From a virus, in the IMG/VR virus record IMGVR_UViG_3300008113_001772, positions 1 through 28,433 of that record: a DNA stretch of 28,433 nucleotides; one strand, written 5' to 3'. Numbering within the stretch: position 1 is the first letter of the stretch; every line of letters starts with the position of its first letter. Under the pieces are notes generated by a model. That model saw only the letters and a list, made by a program, of their open reading frames with translations, searched no databases and was not told the origin of the DNA. Below are positions 8,140 to 16,305 of the stretch, in pieces. The position numbers and the translations under genes are program-made.

Positions 8140-10376
8140 TTCATCAATAGCACTCTTTCCGTGACCTCCTGGCCTGACTGTGTTACTCTAATAAAGTGAA
8201 TACCGCCATTAACAGCAGAAAGTTCAACGTCGGCCTGTTTACTATCAACTTTACCAATATTAAAATCAATAGCAACCGTAGCATTTGGCCAGGCTGTAAG
8301 ATAAGTGGGAAGCGTAATAGAGTTATAACGAGTAACATTAATTACACCAAAAGTGTATCCAGTTCCAGTATACTTAGGAACAACACTACTAATTTCACCG
8401 GTGACAATGTCGATAATTGGTTCTAAGTATGCGCGACTCTTAACTACATTCACAGTTAATGTAGCACTATTTCCTAAACCTCCGGGAGTATTATCTGATA
8501 TCGTTGCTATAGGAGCAGCCGTATATCCAAAACCGGGATCAGTAATAATCACTTGAGTAACTATACCACCAGAAACAGTTGCAGTAGCAGTTGCTACTCT
8601 TCCTCCTGCAAGTTGAGGAGTACTAAATGTCACAGTTGTATTAAATGGGTTAGGGCCAGTGTTTGCCGTATAACCAGTTCCACCGGCCGTTACAGTTACG
8701 CTAGTAACTATAAATGGATTGTCTTCTCTATATCCATCACCTTGATTAATTTCAAGATAGGTATTGAGTTTTGTTAATGTAGTTGAATTTCCTACATAAA
8801 GAAGAGGACCTGCAGATTTTAAAGTAAGAAGAGTATCACTTTGAATACTATCAATCTGTCTTACTTCCCCGTTTACTTCGATATAATCATTAGGATTCAG
8901 CCCATCGATCTTCGAAGAATGTTTTAGTGTTCCAATATTACTAGTATAAGTTGCAGCAGTAACTGATTCAGTAACACTAAATGTAAGATTAATAAGTGAT
9001 GTTACGTTGGTTAATGTCCAAGTTCCATTTAACTTGGATTCTTCAGTGCCAGTAGCACCTGCAATAGTGATAGTATCTCCAATACGAATCAGATCATACT
9101 TAGATGAATATCCAGTAGAACCAATAGAACTCTTATATGTGCCAGATTCTAAAGTAGTATTATCATCAATTAAGAACGAGAACGTAGTACCACTTAGAAT
9201 ATCTGCAATTCTCCAAGTTCCATTCAAAGGAACTCTAGTTGCTAAGAATGTTGTTCCAAGTCCGGACGTATATTCGCCGATATTAATAGCACTAGTTAAA
9301 GTTAAACTTATTTTCTTTTGTACAGTATCTATAGCAGTGATTTCCCACGTACCATTTAACTTAGACTGTTGTGTTCCAACAGCACCAGTCACGGTAATAC
9401 TTTCTCCAACTACTAAAGAAGTAATTGTATTAGTAGTAGTTAATACTACGTTCTGCGATCCATTTGCAGAAAGATTAGTAATGGTCAAAATCTGTTGACC
9501 GCCTGCGCCAGCGATAAAGATAAAGTCGTCTTTTGATAATGCAGCAGTAGACGCCACTGTACCAATAACTACTCGAGTTCCATTTCCAATATATGTTGCT
9601 GAAAGAGGAGTACTTTGTAGTACAGCGTTAATAACGTTAGTACCAGTTGAAGTATAACTTACAACTGTTTTTGCTTTTCCTAGAAAACTAGTGCCAGCAC
9701 CATAGATTAATCTATAGTTAGTATTCGATAGAGCAATACCACTAGATACTGTTCCATTTTGTGTTACATTTGGTATGTAACCTCCGCCTTTACTTTCAAG
9801 AATAAATCTTTCAAGTTTGCCGTCAGAGTAAAACATCTTAGTAACAGCATTAGCAACCGGCATAAGCGTGGTTGATAAAAACTTATTACCAAGAGAAGTT
9901 GGAATGCTGTACATGTACTTCCAAACATAACCATCCGAAGTTGTAATTTCGGTAGTTGAAGTACCAGTTGGCTTCACTGTACTAGCTGAATTATTATTGT
10001 TATTGATGCATTTATATACGTTAAGTTCGTCAGTAACGACATAAAAGATAGCTTCCTCAAGTGATTTAGCACCTGAGAAAGCTATAACATCGTTTGAATA
10101 TGCATCATAAGGATCATATGTAGCACCGTTAATCCAATTATATCTTGGAATAACTAGTGCTGCATCGCCTGGTGTTACCTCTTTTAAGAAGACAGTGTTT
10201 TTGCGTGCAGCTAATTCATAAGGAAGCGTGTCTAAGGCATCCTGTACGTTAATGCCACCCCAGTCATAGGTTCTCCCATAACTAAAATAGTATTTTACCG
10301 CGCGTGTACCAATCTCATTTAGCATGGTCTTGGCAACGGCAGAGTGTATTGTCTGCCTTAAAACTGAGCTCGCCAT
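8103..10376 (-). CDS. gp8: Baseplate wedge gp8, N-terminal part with large beta-module insertion
   Basis: Residues 1-200 match the gp8 pattern: YYFSYGRTYDW, then FLKEVTPGDAALVIPRYNW, YDPYDAYSNDVIAF and DGYVWKYMYSIP, which correspond to T4 features around ITFGRSEPW, AVIPRRDW, PDPYTFRINDIVV and DGYVWEYLFEIP as I recall them. T4 gp8 is 334 aa; here about 500 extra residues (roughly 205-705) sit between the conserved N-terminal half and the end. The insert holds repeated LNGTW modules (318-483) and glycine-rich GTGYT/GFGYT modules (555-645). The frame ends in an unrelated tail after E737, while the expected gp8 C-terminus continues in the -1 frame (7627-8139). gp8 forms part of the wedge with gp7, gp10 and gp6. 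Ribosome site is weak (AAGAAG). Confidence 0.85.
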   Translation of the reverse strand: MASSVLRQTIHSAVAKTMLNEIGTRAVKYYFSYGRTYDWGGINVQDALDTLPYELAARKNTVFLKEVTPGDAALVIPRYNWINGATYDPYDAYSNDVIAFSGAKSLEEAIFYVVTDELNVYKCINNNNNSASTVKPTGTSTTEITTSDGYVWKYMYSIPTSLGNKFLSTTLMPVANAVTKMFYSDGKLERFILESKGGGYIPNVTQNGTVSSGIALSNTNYRLIYGAGTSFLGKAKTVVSYTSTGTNVINAVLQSTPLSATYIGNGTRVVIGTVASTAALSKDDFIFIAGAGGQQILTITNLSANGSQNVVLTTTNTITSLVVGESITVTGAVGTQQSKLNGTWEITAIDTVQKKISLTLTSAINIGEYTSGLGTTFLATRVPLNGTWRIADILSGTTFSFLIDDNTTLESGTYKSSIGSTGYSSKYDLIRIGDTITIAGATGTEESKLNGTWTLTNVTSLINLTFSVTESVTAATYTSNIGTLKHSSKIDGLNPNDYIEVNGEVRQIDSIQSDTLLTLKSAGPLLYVGNSTTLTKLNTYLEINQGDGYREDNPFIVTSVTVTAGGTGYTANTGPNPFNTTVTFSTPQLAGGRVATATATVSGGIVTQVIITDPGFGYTAAPIATISDNTPGGLGNSATLTVNVVKSRAYLEPIIDIVTGEISSVVPKYTGTGYTFGVINVTRYNSITLPTYLTAWPNATVAIDFNIGKVDSKQADVELSAVNGGIHFIRVTQSGQEVTERVLLMNCLVERFLYSID
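8928..9425 (-). repeat. LNGTW beta-module repeats inside gp8
   Basis: Within gp8, residues 318-375 and 428-483 are two copies of one module: a V/I-G-(E/D)-x-ITxxGAxGT start, then SKLNGTW, then a strand-rich part ending in YTSxxGT. Residues 379-420 are a half copy beginning at LNGTWRI. The similarity is visible also at DNA level, for example around 9024, 9221 and 9350. This looks like internal duplication of a small beta domain. I do not know a named family for it. Confidence 0.7.
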
Positions 10377-10392
10377 ATTATTAGCTTCTTAA

Positions 10393-10836
10393 TTAGTTAA
10401 CAGTAACAACCCAAGTGATAGGGATCGAGTCACCTGATTGCTTAGTGACAATTGGGAATGTAGTACGGCAAAGCAAAGTGCCAGCCGGTGTTGCATTGAA
10501 AATGCCTGCTTCTTTAACATCACCGGTACCAGTACCAGCTGGGAAAGTAGCAACAAAAGTAACTGAGTTTGAAGAAGCTGTTGAGCTTGTTAGAGCTACA
10601 CGGCCAAGTTCAGTACCCAATGTTGTGTTGCCTGAAGCAGCAGCAGTTTGGTCAGAGCCGATTGCCATGTGAGACATGACAGCTGCTGTAGTACCAACCA
10701 TACGTGAAGCGATAAATGTCTTACCGACTGCAACGACAAGGTTAGGCACTTCAATTAGTTCGACTAGCTCACCGATTGAGTTTTTGCGTTCGATCTTTAG
10801 ATGACCGGTTGCTTTAAGAATTTCGTTAATGTTCAT
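10393..10836 (-). CDS. Small virion structural protein (147 aa) between gp7-position protein and gp8
   Basis: A compact beta-rich protein with the patterns GKTFIASRM, MSHMAIGSDQTA, LGTELGRVALTS and DVKEAGIFNA. Similar short proteins with an MAIGxG...TxLxxExxR...EAGIFNA layout are familiar to me as structural proteins of many tailed phages, often near baseplate or fibre genes; no function is proven for them as far as I know. The start is fixed by a strong ribosome site (AGGAG) 5 bases before the ATG. It stands between a 929-aa gp7-position protein and gp8, so it is probably built into the wedge or attached to its periphery. It lacks a signal peptide or membrane segment. Confidence 0.75.
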   Translation of the reverse strand: MNINEILKATGHLKIERKNSIGELVELIEVPNLVVAVGKTFIASRMVGTTAAVMSHMAIGSDQTAAASGNTTLGTELGRVALTSSTASSNSVTFVATFPAGTGTGDVKEAGIFNATPAGTLLCRTTFPIVTKQSGDSIPITWVVTVN

Positions 10837-10845
10837 AGTTTCTCC

Positions 10846-13635
10846 TTATAAATTGGCGTTACCACCACTTTGATATCCGTTGGGGAAATAGGCCTCAGAG
10901 CTATACGGATTGAGTTGCAGCCAGGCGCTTGTTGTTATATTATTTACTTCATCTTCAAGTGTACGTTCTACACTAAATGCAGCAGATTCTTCAAGATTAA
11001 CTTGGGATAGATATGCTCCATCTTCGTCAGTAACCTGAAAAGCATCTACTACTATTGCTTCATCAGATATTGGCGTTATGAATAGAAGTTGAGCTTCATC
11101 CAAAATCTCCACTGAATCATCTAAGTATTTATCTAACGAGAAGACTGTCGAGATGGAAGAATTTACAACATCTTCTAAAGCCTTAGTTATGTCTACTACT
11201 GGAACAGAATGTTCTAAAGTTATATTTTCTGATGAAAACGGAGCTTTTTCTAGACCAATAGCTGGAGAATCTATAGCTTCAACTATTTCTCCATTGGAAT
11301 ACTCTGGAGTTAAAAGCTTCGTAATGCTATAAGTTAATATATCTAGCGGGTCTATTAAGTCATCTAAAGCTTTATCAAATACAGAAATAACGCTTGTTGT
11401 ACTTGGTGCAATAGAATCTGTTAGTGCTTTTGATGTAAGATTACTTGCAGAATCTGTACTTCCATCAGTGGCGTCAGCAAGTGGTCTATCAAAAGATACA
11501 GCCGTACTTGTAGACTCTAGTGTTACGAATTCGTCTGTATAACCGGACGAATCATCGAGTATCTTCGTAAACGCATTGATTCTCGACGTAGTATCTGGTA
11601 GCACTTCATCGACATATCCTGTAGTAGGATCAAGAAGTTTAGTTGTGAGCTTAGTAGCAGCATCAAAACTTCCATCAGTAATATCCAATAAAGGCTTTGA
11701 CATGTCAAATACATGAGCATCAGTACTTCCATCAGTAGGATCTGTAAGTCTTTTTCCAAATGCTTTAGTAGAGATGGCAGAATCTAAAGTCACTAATTCA
11801 TTCGTATAACCAGTAGCATTAGATAATACTTTAGATGTAAGATTAGTTCTTAAAGTAGTGTTTGGAAGAACTTCATCTACATACCCAGTAGAAGGATTTA
11901 GAATCTTAGAAGTATTTTTTACTGCATTGTCAACAGTACCGTCTGTTACGTCAGACAAAGGTTTAATCATATCAAGCGTATGATCAAGCCAATTAACATT
12001 TAGATTATAGTTTATTGTAGCATACGTAGTAATTACTCGCTCTCCAGCAAGAGGAGCGCTGTAAAAAGTAACTACGCCATTTGAAACAGTATAAAGCGTT
12101 GTTGGAACTACAGATAGGTCTGCGCCAAATCCTTTTCGTACATTTAGAAGAACATGATTAACACCAGTTGGTTCATCTAAGAATGTGAACGATAGGTTAG
12201 ATCCATTACCAGCAAATTCTTCGCTGATAACACTTGATAACACTTTATCAAGCGCATCAAATGATTCATCTTGTTCTGGACCAGAAGGAAAGAACAAACG
12301 AATAATGGGGTTAAAGACTTCATAAACTAAGTTATAGTCTTGTTCAACGAGGAAGTCACCAAACATTTTACGCCCAACTGGGTGAAGCGTAGATGTAATC
12401 ACTTCTTTATAGTCAGTAAGTTTCTCGTCAATTCTTAAAAGATAAGAGAAGTCTTGATAATAGTATCCATCTTGAATATATGAATCATCAGAGATAAGAC
12501 TCTGAGAATTTCTATAGAATCCAGGATATACTGCTAAAGCTCCGAGCTTAATACGCAGTGTTGCAACCGTTACTTCAATCTCGTCAGGATAATTGCGAGC
12601 AAAGAAGTCAGCAAGAACTTCACCGACATAATCGCCAGCGGCATATGCAGAATTAGGATTACTTCCAGGTTCTCCATGATAACTCTGACGTGTTACATAA
12701 CCAGAGTCTTGTCCTTCTGAAAGTACGTCAGTGGTATTAACTTTTGCAAGATCACCGTCAACATTTGGTATAATAGTTTGAGAACTTTTTGCTACATCAA
12801 ACTTAGTAATGTTATAATCAAATGGTTGCTCAAATCCTACTCCAAAGCTAATGATCTGAAGCGCTTTAAGAGCGCCAGTTGCTCTGTCTACATTAACGAC
12901 TTTTGCTTGAAGGCCAGTTCCAAGATTAGTATTAATGTTAAAGATCTGGCCAATTCTGAATCCAGAGCCCGGATTGACGATATCAATTCCTGTGGTTGTA
13001 GGAATGATCGTAGCTTTAATTCCACGATCATTAATCGTGTCGCCGGCTTGAAGTCTACCAAAGAACTGACGGTTAATGAATACTTCGTATACGTTTTCCT
13101 GCGCAACAAATTCTACACGTTGCACCTTTGTAACATATACTCTTTCATGCTTTTGACGTACACCTGACTCAGTAACTGAATCAATAAACAAAAAGTTATT
13201 CTCAATGTTAGAGATACTACCAGATTCTAGTTTAATAAAGAACGAGGTGTCTTGTTGCCAATTACCACCTGATGCCTTAAGCATCTTATCATTCAACTGA
13301 ACAATATCAACGTTCTTATTATAGAGAACTCTGAATAGAAACTTATACGATTCTTCGCTACCACGAGAAACATAGAATTCTTTAGCGTGTTTTAAGAAGA
13401 ATCTATCTTTAGCAAGACGAGGAGCTAATACTGCAATCTCGTCTTTAATATATTCAAGGAATTGATCAAGAGTATCATCAATGTCGCGAACGAATTCGAG
13501 ATTTCTGGTTAACTGTTGGTTATCCAGAAACTTATAGTAAGCCTTCATAAAGGCTTCGAAAGTAGGGTAATCCTCCCGTATATGGGCAGGTAACTGAGAG
13601 GCTATTAGACTCTCGAGTTTAACTTTCTTTTGCAT
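10846..13635 (-). CDS. Baseplate wedge protein in the gp7 position (929 aa)
   Basis: The N-terminus has LPAHIREDYPTFEAFMKAYY, FVRDIDDTLDQFLEYIKDE, RFFLKHAKEFYVSRGSEESY and KFLFRVLYNK. This pattern (a helical domain ending in a KEFY...GSE...SYKxLFR block) is known to me from large virion structural proteins of distant T4 relatives. Residues 200-270 include a glycine-rich NPGSGFRIGQIF module. From about residue 555 the chain turns into acidic repeats, including two tandem 89-residue units (577-665 and 666-754), then degenerate copies to about 910. Gene order gp25, gp6, this gene, gp8 equals the T4 place of gp7, the long wedge protein, so I infer that role; sequence identity with T4 gp7 is not visible by eye. 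Its ATG overlaps the gp6 stop codon (TAATG). Confidence 0.75.
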   Translation of the reverse strand: MQKKVKLESLIASQLPAHIREDYPTFEAFMKAYYKFLDNQQLTRNLEFVRDIDDTLDQFLEYIKDEIAVLAPRLAKDRFFLKHAKEFYVSRGSEESYKFLFRVLYNKNVDIVQLNDKMLKASGGNWQQDTSFFIKLESGSISNIENNFLFIDSVTESGVRQKHERVYVTKVQRVEFVAQENVYEVFINRQFFGRLQAGDTINDRGIKATIIPTTTGIDIVNPGSGFRIGQIFNINTNLGTGLQAKVVNVDRATGALKALQIISFGVGFEQPFDYNITKFDVAKSSQTIIPNVDGDLAKVNTTDVLSEGQDSGYVTRQSYHGEPGSNPNSAYAAGDYVGEVLADFFARNYPDEIEVTVATLRIKLGALAVYPGFYRNSQSLISDDSYIQDGYYYQDFSYLLRIDEKLTDYKEVITSTLHPVGRKMFGDFLVEQDYNLVYEVFNPIIRLFFPSGPEQDESFDALDKVLSSVISEEFAGNGSNLSFTFLDEPTGVNHVLLNVRKGFGADLSVVPTTLYTVSNGVVTFYSAPLAGERVITTYATINYNLNVNWLDHTLDMIKPLSDVTDGTVDNAVKNTSKILNPSTGYVDEVLPNTTLRTNLTSKVLSNATGYTNELVTLDSAISTKAFGKRLTDPTDGSTDAHVFDMSKPLLDITDGSFDAATKLTTKLLDPTTGYVDEVLPDTTSRINAFTKILDDSSGYTDEFVTLESTSTAVSFDRPLADATDGSTDSASNLTSKALTDSIAPSTTSVISVFDKALDDLIDPLDILTYSITKLLTPEYSNGEIVEAIDSPAIGLEKAPFSSENITLEHSVPVVDITKALEDVVNSSISTVFSLDKYLDDSVEILDEAQLLFITPISDEAIVVDAFQVTDEDGAYLSQVNLEESAAFSVERTLEDEVNNITTSAWLQLNPYSSEAYFPNGYQSGGNANL
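11374..11907 (-). repeat. Two tandem 267-base (89-aa) repeats
   Basis: In the gp7-position protein, residues 577-665 start with KILNPSTGYVDEVLPNTT and residues 666-754 start with KLLDPTTGYVDEVLPDTT, an exact 89-residue period. Each unit divides into four sub-repeats of about 25, 26, 19 and 19 residues with a core like SKxLxDxTDGxxD. A part of the same pattern (KPLSDVTDG) precedes the first unit. The period is visible in the DNA too: the GTGYV/TTGYV codons lie at 11879 and 11612, 267 bases apart. Confidence 0.85.
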
Positions 13636-15452
13636 TATGATCTACTTGATGTAAACTGATATCTTGTACCCGCTGAATCTACGACTGCTGATACGCTAAC
13701 CATTGTTGTTGGAATACTTAGAATGTTATTACGAATAGCAACTACATCATATGATTGAGGTTTGAATATGAACTCAAGAGAGTTGCCATCGATAGAAGAA
13801 ATGTTTAGACTATTCACAGTCATAATTCCATTCTTATAATCGACCGTTCCAATGTCTTTATTTACTATAACTTCTGTGCCGCCTTCTTCGTAATACATAA
13901 TCATCTTACCTAAACCATCATCACGAAGGAAGTGACGATTAGTATTATTTCTTAAATAGAAACCAGTTGAAGTTACTACCTTTTCTGGTACTCCTTCGGA
14001 ATAGATAGGGTTGCCAAGACGAACAATATATTGTGCATTAATTCCAATTCTTGGTGCAACTTCACAACGTAATTTGATTGTTGTAATATTACTGCTTATT
14101 GACTTCTCGGTCATATCGATAAGACGACTTAAGCGAGAATGTTTAAACACAGCATCGAATTGTCTTAACTCATTCTGACCATAGTTAAGAACTGTTTGCT
14201 TAACAAAGTCTGCAAGCGCATCGGCTGAATAGTTAGTTTCACGAGGATTGTAATAAATCGTAGAAGCAACTTCGATGTTAAGATAAAATGGATCTACGAT
14301 TTCTATAGCAGAAGTAATCATTGACTTCTGACGTAGTATAGTGCGGATCTGATTACGTTCTTCTTCAGATAGGAACGTAGTATTCTTTGGTCTTACTGCT
14401 ATAAACACTTTGCCATATACAGGAGGAGCGTTATCTTCTCCTCCCCATACATGGATTGACGCTACATTATTAAAGTTGGAGAATATTACGTTTGAATAAT
14501 CCGTTGAGGTGACTGCTCTGTTCTGAGTAAAGTATGCACGAGGAGCATTGAATTTAACGCTTGAAAGAGATTCAGTTCCATCGCCTCCTGTAGCAGCGCT
14601 ACTAGTAACTATTGAAGTTCTTGCACCAGATGCAAATCCAGAGAAGTCAGCTGAGAACACTTTACATTCGTTTGATTCGGCGCCAGATGATACTACATAT
14701 TCGACTGTAACGAGGTTACCATTGTTTAGCTTACGACCAATAATGCCATCACCAAAGGTAAGTTCGTAGAATCCACCTTCAGTCTCGTTAATAAAATAGA
14801 TGTTTGAATTACCGTCAGCAGTAACTACGTTTTGACTTGAATTAAATACGGTAGGGTCTCCTGTACCGGTGCTATCAGAAACTAACACTTTTAAAGTGCT
14901 AATATCTACGTTTTCGTTTCTGATAATATACTTTACAGAAGGAGCTACTACATACTTTTGCGAAAGTACTCTTCCTTCAACTATTTCGAAATTCTGAAAG
15001 ACGAAAGATCCAACAGCATTTTTAATAGCAACGCGTTCTTCTAAATTAACAAAGTAGTATTGTTGATCATTGATCGTTGAACTGAATACTGTGTACTTAG
15101 GAACTACTAATTGAGTTCTGCTTCCCGATGTTGATGCTGGGAACGATACTGTAATTTCAAGATTAGCTCGAGCAGAACGAGTAGACTTAGGGAGATAATT
15201 TAACATCTTAGAGATTGAGACTACACTGTCTCGCTTACTTGCAGAATCAAGAAAGCTTTCATTAAGAGCTAAGTTATTATACACCGCATTGTAATACGTG
15301 TTATACGCAAGAAGATCAATAATCATTGCTAGGTTAGAGCCTTCAAAGTCGTAGTCTTTAAATTGCTCCTGACCCTTCATGAAGTCTTTTAAGTTCTTCT
15401 TAATACCCGCGAAGTTTAGTTCATCTACTTTAATTTTGCTATTTGCAGCCAT
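13635..15452 (-). CDS. gp6: Baseplate wedge protein gp6
   Basis: gp6 is the inner-ring wedge protein that joins neighbouring wedges; its core belongs with the baseplate J family. The N-terminal region (YDFEGSNLAMIIDLLAYNTY, YNNLALNESFLDSASKRDSV and KMLNYLPKSTRSARANLEI) is the conserved block I know from T4-type gp6. A beta-rich central part has FELTFGDG-like (YELTFGDGIIGRKLNNG) and VWGGEDNAPPVYGKVFIAVRP, which fit the J-like core. Length 605 aa compares with 660 in T4. It starts in a TAATG overlap with gp25 and its own stop overlaps the next ATG in the same way, so translation is probably coupled along gp25, gp6 and the gp7-position gene. No frame problem is seen. Confidence 0.92.
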   Translation of the reverse strand: MAANSKIKVDELNFAGIKKNLKDFMKGQEQFKDYDFEGSNLAMIIDLLAYNTYYNAVYNNLALNESFLDSASKRDSVVSISKMLNYLPKSTRSARANLEITVSFPASTSGSRTQLVVPKYTVFSSTINDQQYYFVNLEERVAIKNAVGSFVFQNFEIVEGRVLSQKYVVAPSVKYIIRNENVDISTLKVLVSDSTGTGDPTVFNSSQNVVTADGNSNIYFINETEGGFYELTFGDGIIGRKLNNGNLVTVEYVVSSGAESNECKVFSADFSGFASGARTSIVTSSAATGGDGTESLSSVKFNAPRAYFTQNRAVTSTDYSNVIFSNFNNVASIHVWGGEDNAPPVYGKVFIAVRPKNTTFLSEEERNQIRTILRQKSMITSAIEIVDPFYLNIEVASTIYYNPRETNYSADALADFVKQTVLNYGQNELRQFDAVFKHSRLSRLIDMTEKSISSNITTIKLRCEVAPRIGINAQYIVRLGNPIYSEGVPEKVVTSTGFYLRNNTNRHFLRDDGLGKMIMYYEEGGTEVIVNKDIGTVDYKNGIMTVNSLNISSIDGNSLEFIFKPQSYDVVAIRNNILSIPTTMVSVSAVVDSAGTRYQFTSSRS

Positions 15453-15841
15453 TATCGTGTTCTCTCAAGAATGATTTCGAAAGTTTTAAGTGCTTGGGAA
15501 CCTAAGATTCTATAGTACACCTTAATGTCTACTCTATATTCGTCATCATAGATAGATACGTCAACACTTTCAAGATCAATTCTAGGTTCAAAGTTAGTAA
15601 GTACCTGTTCTATTGTTTTCTTGATCGTTGGACCAAGCATTGGAGTAACAGGTTCGAATAGGATACTTTTTACAGCCGATCCAAGTGAGCTATTAAACGG
15701 TCTTTCGTAAAATTCAGTGAGGATTAAGTTCCTCATCGAGGTCTTAATAGCCTCATCGTTAATTTTACGCGCAATATCGCCAGTCACTGGATGCTTTTGG
15801 AATCGCAGATCGATATCGGAAAATACAGGTACAGTAGCCAT
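15452..15841 (-). CDS. gp25: Baseplate wedge protein gp25
   Basis: A 129-residue gp25/GPW-family protein (Pfam GPW_gp25), the most conserved wedge part of contractile tails; it binds the gp6 core and helps nucleate the sheath. Visible family marks are the N-terminal DIDLRFQKHPVTGDIARK, then LILTEFYERPFNSSLGSAV with the usual ERPF...GS, and FEPVTP in the helical part, then the strand pair DVSIYDDEYRVDIKVYYRI. T4 gp25 is 132 aa, so length agrees. The fold was once compared to lysozyme but no activity should be assumed. It starts 11 bases after the PAAR stop codon and its stop overlaps the gp6 start. Confidence 0.95.
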   Translation of the reverse strand: MATVPVFSDIDLRFQKHPVTGDIARKINDEAIKTSMRNLILTEFYERPFNSSLGSAVKSILFEPVTPMLGPTIKKTIEQVLTNFEPRIDLESVDVSIYDDEYRVDIKVYYRILGSQALKTFEIILERTR

Positions 15842-15852
15842 ATTTCTATTTA

Positions 15853-16137
15853 TTACCCGCCTATGAATACGTTATTAGAACCAACACCAACGGTATCTCC
15901 ACATGTAAGTTTATCACCTACCCGACCTGCTGCTCGTCCATTAATAAAGACCGAACGAGATCCTCTTCCTAATTTACCTTGATGTACAGCTTTTCCACAC
16001 TTATGTGGTGGATAACTATCTCCTACTCGACCAGCGCCTCGACCATTAATGAATACATTTCCAGAAGCCGAGATTAATGGTACTGGATAGAAGCAGTGCC
16101 CTGTTGTTTTATCGCCTAAACGCGTTGCTGCTGGCAT
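15853..16137 (-). CDS. PAAR-repeat spike-tip protein
   Basis: A 94-residue PAAR protein, which forms the sharp metal-bound cone at the end of the tail spike (the T4 counterpart is gp5.4). It starts MPAATRLGDKTTGH, the typical opening, and has two similar halves: SGNVFINGRGAGRVGD (25-40) and SRSVFINGRAAGRVGD (60-75). Candidate metal ligands are H14, C15, H45, C47, H52 and C79; which of them bind is inferred. It lies 3 bases after the stop of the shifted frame at 16141, just downstream of the spike gene, matching its place on the gp5-like trimer tip. No toxin domain is attached; it is just the tip. Confidence 0.93.
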   Translation of the reverse strand: MPAATRLGDKTTGHCFYPVPLISASGNVFINGRGAGRVGDSYPPHKCGKAVHQGKLGRGSRSVFINGRAAGRVGDKLTCGDTVGVGSNNVFIGG

Positions 16138-16140
16138 ATA

Positions 16141-16305
16141 TTATCCTTCGTATATTGGAATACCATTGAGTGAAACGACAAACGATTCCGACATAATGAC
16201 AGAATCATCAAGCGAAACAAATCCTTGTGGTGCAACTTTACCATATGTTGTACTACTTTGTACAGCTTCCTGACCTCTTTCAACTGCTAAATCAAGAAGT
16301 CTCAT
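16141..16305 (-). CDS. Downstream frame of the spike-PAAR intergenic protein (C-terminal part or separate 54-aa ORF)
   Basis: The frame at 16141-16377 is open between a TGA at 16378-16380 and a TAA at 16141. Read from 16374 it gives 77 residues beginning GGGPILYENVKWSFKYF and ending SLNGIPIYEG, three bases before the PAAR start. As a separate ORF it could start at the ATG at 16305, overlapping the previous stop as ATGA, giving 54 residues (MRLLDLAVERG...), but no ribosome site is visible there. The run from GGGPIL up to that ATG is protein-like (VKWSFKYFSNFNQT), whereas the competing upstream frame ends in a less natural tail, so I favour that both are one protein of about 317 residues. The function is not recognised. 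Confidence 0.6.
   Translation of the reverse strand: MRLLDLAVERGQEAVQSSTTYGKVAPQGFVSLDDSVIMSESFVVSLNGIPIYEG

Noticed and set aside
9007-9498. Plus-strand open frame of 163 aa
   Set aside because: It lies opposite the gp8 repeat modules; its Val/Pro-rich content mirrors the repeated coding sequence and there is no ribosome site.
12778-13167. Plus-strand open frame of 129 aa
   Set aside because: Antisense to the conserved N-terminal part of the gp7-position protein, with no ribosome site or recognisable features.
15847-15854. AATAAATA on the minus strand as a late promoter for gp25
   Set aside because: Only 5 bases from the gp25 ATG, so a start point could not precede the gene; it is formed by the PAAR stop region.
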